This document shows, in pieces, positions 20,938-31,696 of a DNA stretch of 36,647 nt (position 1 is its first letter; each line of letters starts with the position of its first letter). Under the pieces are notes generated by a model. It was not told where the DNA came from. It did not search any database and was given only the letters and a program-made list of their open reading frames with translations. Origin of the DNA: Gnetum montanum (taxonomy: Eukaryota > Streptophyta > Gnetopsida > Gnetales > Gnetaceae); contig MNCI01006539.1 in NCBI GenBank assembly GCA_015680685.1, forward strand, positions 249,151-285,797, in the 5' to 3' direction. A program made the position numbers and the translations under genes.

Positions 20938-22998
20938 CTAAAAAACAAAAATTGTAAAATTAAGGAAAGGAAAAAAACATTTATTAATTCTATTTGTTAA
21001 AATGGGGGATATCCCCCCATAACTAAACAGTTGAGCATGGATAGAATTAATAAATGGAAAATGTGGATCCATGCATGTTGGAAATGTTGGAGATCGGTCA
21101 TATCCAAACCATCGGGTGTCTTTTGAGGTGGTAGGAATATATCCAAATTGGGGTTCACACTCTTGATTGTAGTAGGCATAGTGGGGCAGATTATAAGATG
21201 TGGTTATGTGATAAGAACCTGACCCACTATGGCACCTGTGACTGTACGTGGCTATATTCATTGGGCTGCATGGTTGTTGGAGTATCGATTGGTGGCCTTG
21301 ATAAGGTAACACGAGGTGTTGGGTTCGAGGAGAAAGATGCACCACAGTGTTGAACTTGTGCTAAGTTGGAGAATGTAGTGGCCTTGGAACCATGCTATAT
21401 CTTTCTTTGGTCATGCCTAAAGAAATGACACTTTTGATGTTGTGGAGGACGTCCACTACTATTGATCATAGTAACACAAGTAATGTTCGTGGGTTGATGC
21501 TGTGGTGAAAAACTCTCAGGTACAATTGGTGGTGATGTAGTAGGAGGTCAAGGATGAGAATATTGAGGGTGAGGAGAAGTGTAAGGCACATGAGGTGGTC
21601 ATCTTGTTGGAAAGGATACAAGCTAATAATACTTAGGAGAATAATAAAAATGTGGTGAGATAGAAGATGTTGACTTGGTTGGGGATACAGGATGTTGAAC
21701 CTGATAAGCACTTAGGTTCAGATGATATGAAGGGTGTGACCAATTTGAGGCTGGCCTCCCCCATGAATAGGATATTTGCCATTGTGATTAAACACAGTAA
21801 TTTTGTATGAACTATGGATGTAGCATTCTTCCCCAATGCTCATGTAAATGTGACATGATTGGGCATTGACCTTTGGGGTGATCGTATAGGCGAATGTTAT
21901 ATTGATACGTATGATTAGCAGTTGAGTTCTTATTCTCTTCAACCTTTCTTTTCAATTGTCTAAGGGTGTTTTGTCTTGCTTCTTGGTTCGTCATGGATCT
22001 ACCTCTAATAGTGTTGGTATATTCTCCACATTTCTCATGCATCCATTTCGTCATCTTATTGACATTTGCCTCAATTTCATCTAGTGATTGTAGTACTCGC
22101 AAAGGTGGTTCCACCTCCTTGAGGTGAGTTGATTTCTCCTCTTCATGATTATGAACCTTTGCTAATCCAAGATTTTGGTCCCATTGAGAGCTTTCAACAT
22201 TCTCCCATTTAGCCATTTCTCCTTCTTCTTTTGCTACTCGCTTAATAAGCTCTTGGAATTGATGGGTTCATAGCTCATATAGTTGACCTAGGGCATACAT
22301 CCCTAGGGTCTCCCTTAATTCATTACAGAGCCCATCTATGATGTGGTACATTAGCCTTTCCTTGGAGAATCCTGGCTTGGGTAGTTGTTTAACAATGCAT
22401 AATATCTTTCTAAGGCCATGTCCAAGGGTTCATGTTGCTCTTGTTTCCACTCTTGGATTTGTCTCCTCAAGGCTAACACTCTTGCATAAGTTTGATATCT
22501 TTCATTGAAGAGTTCTACCATTGTCGGCCAATGTTGAATTGATTTTGGTCTTAAGGACCTATACCATACTTTTGCTTGGTCAATGAGTGTCAAAGGAAAG
22601 AGCTTAAGTTTTTGCCAGCCATTATCAACATTGTTCCATACACAAGCATCATGGAAGGCTTGTAAATGATGTTGCGGATCTAAATCATAGCCTCCTGAAA
22701 ATTTGCAAAAGTTGTTTAAATTAAGCCTGGGTAGACAGTTTTCCTTATGATGCCTGTGGGATATTAAAATAGCCTCTTGTATATGCATTAGGCTCTTAGT
22801 GGCCAGCAGGGGTTCATTGTCACTAGGTAGATTATGGGTTTGTAAGTTGGAACAATGTTGTCTTTGTTGATGTACATAGGAGACCCTTGCATCAGGTTGA
22901 GTACTTCAAACTTCATCTTCATCATCATATAATTCGTTGGTTCTCCAATGAATTGCTTTACTGGTTGTTGCGTTATCATAGTCTTGTGAGAGAGACAT
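20938..22998 (-). pseudogene. Ty3/gypsy-type gag, broken
   Basis: Gag forms the particle and binds element RNA. The ATG at 22998-22996 opens MSLSQDYDNATTSK. One TGA (after YDDEDEV) probably replaces Arg. The retrotransposon gag domain is clear at 22735-22351: FSGGYDLDPQHHLQAF, KLFPLTLIDQAKVWYRSLRP, HWPTMVELFNERYQ and LDMALERYYALL. A frameshift near 22350-22220 leads into a frame with MAKWENVESSQWDQNLG (22216-21812) and a His- and Cys-containing end (HPKGQCPIM) that is not a standard CCHC knuckle. A Pro-, Ser- and Gln-rich tail continues through more frameshifts to about 20938. It resembles long plant gypsy gags with poorly conserved tails. Confidence 0.85.
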
Positions 22999-23111
22999 TG
23001 TTGTGAACTTGTGTGTGACTTGTTTGCAATTACATCTTTCTAAAAGATATATTGTGAATACTTTGTTATAGTGATCTTGTATGATATAGCTAATCTAAAT
23101 AACTAGCACCG

Positions 23112-23129
23112 TCCCTGGCAACAGCACCA
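23112..23129 (-). other. Primer binding site, tRNA-Asp type
   Basis: On the minus strand TGGTGCTGTTGCCAGGGA follows the 5' LTR after 1 nt. It matches the complement of the plant tRNA-Asp 3' end (TGGCGCCGTTGCCGGGGA) at 15 of 18 positions. All three mismatches fall at CpG positions of the tRNA-derived sequence and are C-to-T or G-to-A changes. Confidence 0.88.
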
Positions 23130-23130
23130 A

Positions 23131-23959
23131 TGATGAGTGCCAAGGTACCCCTACACTCAACCATACGAGTACGAGCATTCTTGCACGATTTGGTCGAACT
23201 TCACAGATGGGCTAGTTGTGGTATCTATATTGTTACTCATTGATCGCAGTTCACTGTCTTCCCACCTGGACTAGTATTTGCTTTGTCACATATGGTTAGT
23301 CTAGAGTGAGGTGTATAATATGGTCCTAGACTAGTGCTACTCCTAGAGGCAATGAAAAGTAACTTTTTTTTAACTAAGAGAGAAAGGGTGAAGAGAGTCT
23401 AAGCTAGCCTAAGTGGGATGAGCATCCATCCCTTAATCATCCATACACATCTTGGACCTCATGTACTACTACTGGGATTACCAAGCACATGTCCTAGGTA
23501 GGCTACTAGGATACCAAGTATTCACACTTAAATGCTCGTGATTAAGTCATACCCATTCCACATTTGATAACAGGGATAGGAGAGGAAGGTAAAGAGATAT
23601 TAAGTAAGAAAGCAATAAATAACAGTTAAAACTAAGTAAATGTTGCAATGATGAAGTAATCTTGATCTTTATTGCTGGTCATGTGCATGTCCAAGTACGT
23701 CACACTCAAATAAAGGTTCCATACAATTACAATCATTGCACTATGGGCATGCATCGAGGAAAGGGTTGAGAGGAAAAACTAACAAAAAGATCCTACTCTA
23801 ATACTAACTTCCTATCACTCTCATATGCATCAAATTATGTATTTATAGTCTTACACAAGAGCCATGATATCATGTATCTGATATCACTAGTGAGGCCACG
23901 ATATCGTGTACCTGATATCGAGGGTTTGATATCGGAGCTTGGCAAATCATGGTTCATCA
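23131..23959 (-). repeat. 5' LTR of the gag-only element
   Basis: 829 bp, bounded by TGATGA and TCATCA and aligned end to end with 18092-18922. The minus-strand TATA box is near 23839-23847, with the GATATC array at 23863-23936. Confidence 0.95.
23863..23936 (-). promoter_or_regulatory. GATATC array, U3 of the 5' LTR
   Basis: ATGATATCATG, CTGATATCAC, ACGATATCGTG, CTGATATCGAG and TTGATATCGG are spaced 11-24 bp apart upstream (minus strand) of the TATA box. ATGATATCAT and ACGATATCGT are perfect 10-bp palindromes. Confidence 0.65.
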
Positions 23960-23964
23960 ATGAG

Positions 23965-24799
23965 GTATTAATATGCTTCATAGTTGTTTTTATTTGCAAA
24001 TTCAAAAATACTAATGTGGACAATGACACCACTTTTTCATGAATTCTTACTTAGATATACATTATAAATGGCAAAGGTTTTGAGGATACCTTTTTAGATT
24101 TTTATCCATGTAACTATTTCTTAAAAACCTTCCCTTTGTGGTAGGAAAGGATCACACTTTGCCTTTATTCAAAAGCATCCTTATTGGTTTTTAGTTCTTA
24201 CAACAATTTCTTGTAAATAGAAAGAAAAAACTCTTGATATAGACAAAAGAATATATTCATCAAAAATAATGAACAAATAGCAACAATAATTGAAAGCTTT
24301 CCATCCTTGACTCTTTGAAATAAAAATAAGTTAATACTATAGAAAATAAATTAATTGTTTTGCTTTCACTAGGAGCTTTTTTGCTTGAAGTTGTAGATGA
24401 AAAGTGACATCTTTGAGATTATGATATTTAACTCTTGAAGAGATGTTATAGTTATACTTTTGATATTGGAAACTAACTGTATATCAAAGCTTCTAAATAT
24501 AGTAAATAACAAGCAATTGAAGACATTTCCAGATGCAAACAAAGGAAGTTCGCAAAGCAGGCTAATTACCATGGATGACTTCATTGATGCTTAGCTAAAA
24601 GTTGTTAGAAATTTTGGGTGTTCATTTCCAAATATGTTCAATAATAAAACTCTAAAAAAAATATGATAAAATGAGTCTTCACTTTTATAAAGAAGACATT
24701 GAGAAGAAACAATTCTCATTTATTTAAGATGAGTACCAATATGAAGTTCTTGATGACTAAGATACTATAAAAAATATAAATTTTAGGAAGGGTAGGAGC
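23965..24799. other. AT-rich stretch, no gene recognised
   Basis: Between the gag-only element and the minus-strand LINE. It may hold the worn 3' end of that LINE, but no clear motif or poly-A tract was seen. Confidence 0.4.
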
Positions 24800-26820
24800 T
24801 CTTTAAATATATTTTATTTTCCTCATCCAAAAGTATGATGATAATTGTATTTTCTAGGCCTTATTGAATTTGTAATCCATCTACTATTATACATAGACAA
24901 GAAACTATGACGATATCAAATTTGCTCCAAATGTATAAAATCTAGATGAATTAGTACCCTAAGATCCTTTTTAAAAAGGAATCCACCATGGGCTGATTTA
25001 CTTAAGTATATCTTTTGAAAGTACTATATGATTGTAATTCCAATATTTACTAAGCTTGCACCATGTCTTCCAAATTTATTTCTGAATTTGAGAACTAAGA
25101 ATAGAAATGGCCTAAGGAAAAAGAAGGCAATCAAGAAACTTTTTAGGCGACCAATTGTTATCATTTGTAGGTTTTCTTTGCCTAAGTTTATTTCTTAAAA
25201 GGAGCATCCAAACATCATCTCCATTAATGCACTTTGCAATCCATTGTGCTACAAGAGAAATACCCTGGTTATAATAATTAAGGAGGCCAAGTCCTCCATA
25301 TTTCTTGCTCCTAGCGCAAATATTCTAAGAAACTCTTGAAAAACCTTTTCTATGTTGCATAGTAGACTAAAGAAATTGACAGATAATATGATCAATTCTA
25401 TTATAAGAAGTTTTAGAATAAGGCCAACAACTCGAGTACTAAACATGAGTTGATTGAAGCATCTACTTAATAGCTAAAACTTTGCTAACAAGGGTAAGCT
25501 TTTTTTCCTTCAATTTATCAAGCTTCTTTTGAATTTTATTAATCGCATAATTTTACGAAGTAGTAAAATTAGCCTTAAAAAACTATTCCTAAAATTTTGA
25601 AGATAATTTTTTTCAAGGCTTGAGAGCAATTCACTTATTAATATTACCATTATAGTAAACAACAAAATTTTGCCAACCAATATAAGATCTGATAACATGC
25701 AGCAATCCTCTACTCCAACTAAAAGAGTATTGATATGTTACAAAGAATTGTTAATTATAAAAAAATAATCATCTACAAAGTGGAAGGTAAATAATTATGT
25801 ACCTTAATCATTAATTGAAACTCCTTAAATGATATTCCTTTGTAGATCATAATGCATGTGAAAGAAATTCTAGAGCAATAATAAAAAGCTAGGGAGCTCA
25901 ATCCAAAATTCCCTTAATGATATTACTTTGTATCTTGATAAATTGACTGTTGAAGAGAAAAAGAGGAAATCAATCCAAAATTAGTAGCAACTTAAGCATT
26001 AGCATGAGTCTTCAAGCTATAGACAAGATGAATGAAATAATCATAAAATCCTAGTTTATAGAGATAAGAAATATTAAAATTTTATTTAATCTTGTCATAA
26101 GCTTTAGCATAATATAATTTAATAAAAGTAGCATTTTGGTTAGTGTTATTGCATTTCCTCCCAAGCTATGGTAAGAGTATTTAGATATGTCTACCTTTAG
26201 AAAAACTAGTCTACTTAGGTCTAAAAATATCTTTTATAACCTTGTGAATTCAGCAAGTCATGCATTTAGCTAAAATTTTATAAGTGTTGTTGAGAAGAGT
26301 AATAGACTTTTAATTACCAATATGTTAAAGATTTCTATTCTTAGGAAGAACATGGATCACACATTTATCAATATTTTTAGCAAGAGAAAATTTTTTAATG
26401 GCTTCTTGGAAAACATGAAAAAGATCATCTCCAATAATGTGCCAATTCTTTTTTAAAAAATTCCATTGAAAATATATCAAATCCTAGAGCTTTACCAAAT
26501 ACTAAACTAAAAATTACTACTTTGATTTCTTCTATTGTAATTTCTACTTCAAGAATGCTTCAATGGGCTTCTATTATAAGATGATGAATATGCGTACCAG
26601 AGACCAGGAAGGATTCCTTGCTAAAACGTTTTGAATAAAAAATAGAATAAATCTAATGTGCTAAAAGATTATCAATAGTCTCAAGATCTTTAATAATGGA
26701 ATCATTTATATAATGGGATTCTACTATAGGTACTTGATTCTTTCCTTTGAAAATTTTAAAAAATTTCTTACAAGCTTCATCTTTAATTTTGAGTCAATCC
26801 ATATGACTTTTAGCAAGAGC
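24800..26820 (-). pseudogene. L1-type LINE ORF2 (RT and downstream domain), heavily decayed
   Basis: Read from high to low coordinates on the minus strand: LAKSHMDWLKIKDEACKKFF (26815 on), the linker before RT. Then VFGKALGFDIFSMEFF (about 26500-26450), KNIDKCVIHVLPKN (about 26370-26330) and ITLLNNTYKILAKCMT (about 26310-26260), all RT blocks. Catalytic FVDDY lies at 25765-25779 with both Asp kept. The post-RT domain gives KIQKKLDKLKEKKLTLVSKV (about 25540-25480), KKYGGLGLLNYYNQGISLVA (about 25300-25240) and WIAKCINGDDVWMLLLRNKL. Many stops and frame changes. It lacks the endonuclease part: homology stops at 26820, where an LTR begins. It is a different copy, and much more AT-rich, than the LINE at 1-1857. 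Confidence 0.8.
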
Positions 26821-27348
26821 TGTGACATCCAGTTCCTAGATGTCATGGAAAATGTCAAATATATTTTATTTTAGACATTATGCATGAAACATCAAATATA
26901 TGTAACATTCAACATTATGCATAAGGAAAATAACAAGGAAAATGAAGAAATAGAAAGAAAATTATTGATATGAAATGATGTATTTGGATCATGCTTTGAG
27001 AGTGTTCCTTGGGGTTTTCTTCCTTTGACATATATCCCGTTAGAGGCAATCCAACACTGCCATCATGGTTAGGCCTATCACTAGCTAGAAGGGATGGCCA
27101 GTCCACTTCTTGTCCTACTTCACCTAACACTTGTGACTTGCCTTTTATTGGCTTTGCCACTTCATGCTAGCACAACCTCCAAGCTCGGGTATAAATGCCT
27201 TAGGTGAAATCCCCAAAGGTCATCTCAAGAGACATGTTTGTTATTACAATGCATCCTTTTGGGTCTTGTTATATTAATCTCACGATTAGTTATGAAGAGA
27301 CATCATCTTCATCATGTAGTAGCATCATTTGGAAATGGAGACATTACA
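26821..27348 (-). repeat. 3' LTR of the CCR4-carrying element
   Basis: 528 bp, diverged from 31697-32259 but alignable throughout. Its low-coordinate edge sits directly against LINE sequence. Confidence 0.88.
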
Positions 27349-27365
27349 ATCTACACCCCTTAGGT
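27349..27365 (-). other. Polypurine tract of the CCR4-carrying element
   Basis: On the minus strand CTAAGGGGTGTAGAT abuts the LTR start TGTAATG. Before it the minus strand reads DSFEDEQNL, similar to the end of some gypsy polyproteins. Confidence 0.6.
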
Positions 27366-27486
27366 TTTGTTCATCCTCAAACGAGTCCACATTCACTATC
27401 TTTTTCCAGCTCCTATACTTCTATTATGATCCTATGCTCAAATAATTTGATTTCTCTTTTGATCTTTAAGTTGTTTCTTGCTTATT

Positions 27487-27550
27487 CTACAAACAAAATA
27501 TACGTGAGAAGAATATGTGACAATTTAAATATTATTTTATTAATACTTAC
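27487..27550 (-). other. Possible short intron
   Basis: On the minus strand a consensus donor (GA/GTAAGTATT) and acceptor (ATTTTGTTTGTAG) enclose 64 nt of AT-rich DNA in the 3' part of the element. No reading frame clearly spans it, so it may be chance. Confidence 0.25.
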
Positions 27551-27756
27551 TCATTTTTCTAGGATAATGTCAAGAGGTGAATTAAAGATCTACCAACCAC
27601 CAATCACTAGTCCTAACTAGGGTCATACAAAGTGCAACTTGTATGTAGTTACCCAAGTGAAGGTAGGGAAAATCCTTTATTCCCAACTTCCATTACCTTA
27701 GATATTTTACTTATCTAATTAAAATATAAATTAAAAAATAAAGAAAAATAATAAGA

Positions 27757-28927
27757 TCATAAATAAAAGTAAGGATGAGATACTTTCGGATCTTGATCAA
27801 CCTTCTGAATTGATGGGAGTAATTGTAATTTTGCCATAAGTGGTATATGATCGAAGGATCTTATTCGAGATGGAAGGGCTTGATCTTGATTCTTCTCAAC
27901 TTATTTTTTAGCAATCAACTCTAGTAACTTGGTATCTTGGAAAAATTAGACATCATACCAAATATAATCTAGGATCTCAATGAAGAATGTTGTCGATCCA
28001 TCCTCATTAGTCATAGTAGAGTATTTGGAAAACTATGGTTCTTGATGAGTACTATCTATCAACATCATCTGTTTCTAAATTCTGGAAGTTGATTTATCTA
28101 TTGAAGATTCAAAGTAAGCATAATATACACTAGCCAATGGAATTGCATGTTGAATTGATGAAAACATATTCTTCAAATCAGGTTCATCTTTTAAATATTT
28201 TTTTTAGATATCCATGTTTTAAGAATTGATAAACACTACTTCCAACTTTTGCATTGAAGTCTCCACAAAGAATAATTGGCACTAGATCAACATGTCTTAG
28301 GAATAACTTATTCTTTAAACTTTCCTCTATTTTCTTAAACAAGTATGCTTCTTGGCATGATCTTACATCTAGACATGTTGATTTGGAAATTAAATGTGTG
28401 TTGACCCTACATACATATCTTTCTAATAGATGGACTTTTGGAATTACTGCCAAGGCTATGTGATTTTTCCAAAATCTTGATTGTTCTGTCTTTTCCATGA
28501 TTTGAAGTTCTTGAATTTCAAAAATCATATTTTTAAACTCCATTGAAATATTTATACCAATTTAAACTTGGATTCTTTAGAAATGAAAGTGCAACCATTC
28601 ATGTTGTGATTTTTGCAATAGGCTAATCTATATACCTCAAAAGAAGAACTTCTAGAAGAACCTTTTTGCTCATAAATACCTCTATATCCCATCTTCTCTA
28701 AGTTTGGCTACAACTGGCATAGAAATTCCCATGGAAAGATTTTTTAGGCACAAGACATTAGCATCCAACTCTTGTAATTCCACTAAAATGTGTCGGTATC
28801 AATACTCATGCTAGTCCAGGGCCCATGATGGAGATAGAGGATGTTGTCTTTGACTTGCTAGGGATCTTGCAAGCATGTTATATGTTGCAACTTTCATTCT
28901 TATTCTTGGATTCTTTGTTGGACCATT
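27757..28927 (-). pseudogene. CCR4-like deadenylase, intronless broken copy
   Basis: CCR4-type proteins are Mg-dependent 3' exonucleases of the endonuclease/exonuclease/phosphatase fold that shorten mRNA poly(A) tails. Read on the minus strand: KVATYNMLARSLASQ (about 28895-28850), HPLSPSWALD then stops at Trp and Arg positions, LVELQELDANVLCL (the family Glu after CLQ is lost), EVYRLAYCKNHNMNGCTFIS (about 28640-28580), HIALAVIPK and VNTHLISK. Then DLVPIILCGDFNAKVGSSVY (about 28290-28230), HAIPLASVYYAYFES (about 28150-28100), FFIEILDYIWYDV (about 28000-27960) and ALPSRIRSFDHIPLMAKL (about 27885-27830). The order and spacing cover the whole catalytic domain in about 390 codons with no intron. 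There are three frameshifts (near 28700, 28545 and 28200) and several stops. Confidence 0.8.
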
Positions 28928-29067
28928 ACTCTATACGAGTATAATACACCTTGTTGAAATGATATTTTAAGTCTCCATGTTGTTTTGTCATATGTTTTCA
29001 TTGCAATATGAATTGATATACATCTTCTTGATCGTTGAAGATGGGTGTGTTTCATAAACTAATTTGG

Positions 29068-29154
29068 TAATATTTAACTACATTATCTAATTCTAGTAAT
29101 ATTTAACTACATTATCGAATTTTAGTAAAATATAACTACATTATCTAATTCTTA
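29068..29154. repeat. 29-bp tandem repeat, 3 copies
   Basis: Units 29068-29096, 29097-29125 and 29126-29154 share TAATATTTAACTACATTATC with few changes. Confidence 0.92.
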
Positions 29155-30073
29155 ACGACCTTTCTACCTCCCTTAAGAACATTGACTCCAACACTATAAT
29201 TAATGACTCACTAGGGGTTAGTGATCTTAAGGTTATATACAAAGGTTAAGTAGTGAATCTTAAGTTTTCAAAAAGGTTAAATTCATTAGTCCCAATTGAT
29301 GAATTATTAGGCATGATTAGTTACCCTAAGTTGTTAACTTTTAAGGCATATTTTATGGTATGAGCAAATTCTCAGGTATCCAGATGATAAATCTAACCTT
29401 ATCATTGAGTTTCGAAGGGTGAAAAAATGTTGGAAATGGCTATTTATATGTTGAAAAATGACGTCGTATGCTTGAGTTATATGAACGGGAGTGAGGTTAG
29501 TAGCATTTATTCTTATTGTAGGTGATGCCATAGGACTTGGCCTAGTGATCACAAACATCTTAAAGATAGAGATAGACTACCTAGGTGTTAAAGGGATTAT
29601 TGTCTGGGGAGATTCATTCTCTTTGTAGGTTGCTCAAAGGTGGCCAATGACTGTTTAGGTTGCCCCAAGCCTACTGTAGCAAGCATGTGCATGGTGTCGA
29701 TGGCTACGACTACCTGAAAAAGAGGTAGGCCAACATGTGGACCTTGGTCTTGTTGAAATTGTCTAGGTAGTGGAGGAACACTAGCATGTTTGCGATGCTA
29801 CACTTTGCTAGTGCTAGCACTAGCCTATGGTTCCTTAGGTACTGCTTGAATGTCTGCTACTCTCGCCACTTCTACAACTCGTACTTGATGAATGCTCCAT
29901 TCTTCTTCCTGGGCAAGGAGGACAAGGATGATGACAAAGATGAGGAAGAAATGCAAGCATGGCTATGTAGTGGCACAACACCCTTACTTAATTTAGTAAC
30001 ACTCATGTATCTTAGAAGGAAACAGTGTGTTGCTACTACAAGGATTTTTGGTGGACTAGAGAGTGTTGAAAGG

Positions 30074-30341
30074 GGTAGTGATTCCTAGCACTGGTAGTGT
30101 CTTTGAGATGCCAAAGGAGCTAATGATCCATGGTGCCTATAGTGTTCACAAGGCATCGAAGGAGGCAGTGATTTGTAGCATCAACGGTGTCTGCGGGACG
30201 TTAGAGGAGGCAGTGATCTATGGCACTGTCGATGCTTGCAGTGTGCCAAATGAGGTAGTGATCCATGACATGGGTGGTCTCCATGGAATGTGAAAGCGGA
30301 CAATGATATGTGGTAGCAACAATGCCTGTAGTGTATTGGTA
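30074..30341. repeat. 45-bp minisatellite, about 6 degenerate copies
   Basis: Units start near 30074, 30119, 30164, 30209, 30254 and 30299. Each begins with a GGYAGTGATC-like word and has a TGGTGYCTGYAG-like middle. The first five are exactly 45 bp, so a plus-strand frame (30063-30293) reads as five 15-residue repeats such as AVIYGTVDACSVPNE. Looser copies may extend to about 30590. Confidence 0.8.
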
Positions 30342-31682
30342 GGTAGTGAAACCAATAGTGCCCCATAGCGTATTTGTAGATAGTGGCACCAAGAAATGAT
30401 ACGAAGTAGATGATAGGCAATAGTTTGGAATGAGGCATGGTGCAATAGTGATGATAGATAGTGTAACGGAGGGCAATGCAATGGAGGCAGACAGTGTGAT
30501 CGAGACGGTGACGCATGGTAGAGGGTAGTGGCTACTAGCGAAAGGAGATGCATGATTGAGGGTGGCAGTTACTAGCATTGTTGGGGCAAAGTTGCAAGGT
30601 AGAGCATGGTTGGCCAGCCATTAGGACTAGTGGTGACATTGTGTGGTATGCCCTAACCTCCCCTAATGTTAAGGCTTTTATCAAAAATTTTAATTAATTT
30701 TAAATTGAATAAATTTTTTAAATATATATATATATTATTTTTTAAAAAAATGATTTTTAAATCGAGGGGGTGGAGGGGCACATGTTTGAAGCCATGATAT
30801 CTCTTCAACCATAAGTCTAATCAAGACAAAATTTGTATTGTTGGAATCATCTTAACAAGTACTATGCATTGGACATGGCCTTAAGCTTCGATAACAAAGT
30901 TTTCTTTTTCAAGATTTTAAAAGGTCCAACTAGCTTATTCTACCAAAATGACATTACTAGGTTCATGTATGGATGACATGATGACTTATAAATGACTTCT
31001 AAGTTGCATTTAAATGAAATGCCAATCTTTAGACATGAAGATAATACTTTGATTCTATAAATTAACAAGTATAATATAGGCTTGTTTTCTTGGATCATGA
31101 TTATACCTTTGTAAAATATTAAGAACAAAATTATGACAACTTCATTCACTAAGTATTGGTTTCTCCATGGAGGTTAGACAATCTTATAGATTGCTTGACT
31201 TCCTTAACTTATCAATACCTAAGTCTTGGTATGATGAATAATGCCAAGTTACAAGGGTTAAGCACTTTCAACAAAACAAGATCAATTTAGGTCATGGTTA
31301 CTAACTTTTTCCAAGAAACTTAACAATGCCCTCAATCGATTAATATTTATGTTATTTATATGAATAAGAGTCACTTGAACCGATATATCCTTGTCTTATC
31401 AACATCTCTTGCAATTGATGAATCTTGATGCGGCATAATCAAATCTTCATTGGTCAACGATATCCATGAAAGAATTTTGTTAGCTGGTGGGATCTATGTC
31501 TTTTATAGATGTCTTATCATTATTCATGAAATGAATGAAAAGGTATCTTCTTGCTTACATCTCAAACATATGGTACATTCGGTAATGATCAATGACTTTC
31601 GGTATGTCATGGTTTCATGGTTCATCATTAAGTGCATGTTGTAGTTGATCCATGGTTCTAAATGGCCCTTGGGTTGTGGTGT

Positions 31683-31696
31683 GCTCTGATACTAAT
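31683..31696 (-). other. Primer binding site, initiator tRNA-Met type
   Basis: On the minus strand ATTAGTATCAGAGC directly follows the upper LTR. The standard site is TGGTATCAGAGC, so 11 of 12 bases match; the difference is G to A. Confidence 0.82.

Larger units (their letters stand above)
18092..23959 (-). mobile_element. Gag-only LTR retrotransposon (Ty3/gypsy-type gag, non-autonomous)
   Basis: The two LTRs (829 and 831 bp) are closely similar and end TGATGA..TCATCA. They are flanked by GTGAG (18087-18091) and ATGAG (23960-23964), a target duplication with one change. The PBS lies below the 23131 LTR and a PPT beside the 18092 LTR, so transcription runs toward lower coordinates. The 4.2-kb interior encodes gag (20938-22998) and then about 2 kb without protease, RT, RNase H or integrase motifs in any frame I read. 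The plan matches the non-autonomous TR-GAG class (terminal repeats plus gag) described in plants. Close LTR similarity indicates a younger insertion than the copia element. Confidence 0.92.
28928..31682 (-). other. Interior of the CCR4-carrying element, no gag or pol seen
   Basis: Contains a 29-bp x 3 tandem repeat, a less AT-rich block (29600-30600) with a 45-bp minisatellite, and AT-rich filler. A plus-strand frame at 29786-30088 ends in an acidic KEDKDDDKDEEE stretch; I do not recognise it and give it no function. No zinc knuckle, DSG, RT or D,D35E motif was found. Confidence 0.55.

Noticed and set aside
29068-29154. 29-bp repeat as a CRISPR-like array
   Set aside because: Units are directly abutting with no spacers, in plant DNA.
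30181-30578. Three overlapping His/Tyr/Ser-rich minus-strand frames
   Set aside because: Shadows of the 45-bp minisatellite; several frames are open at once because the repeat lacks stops.
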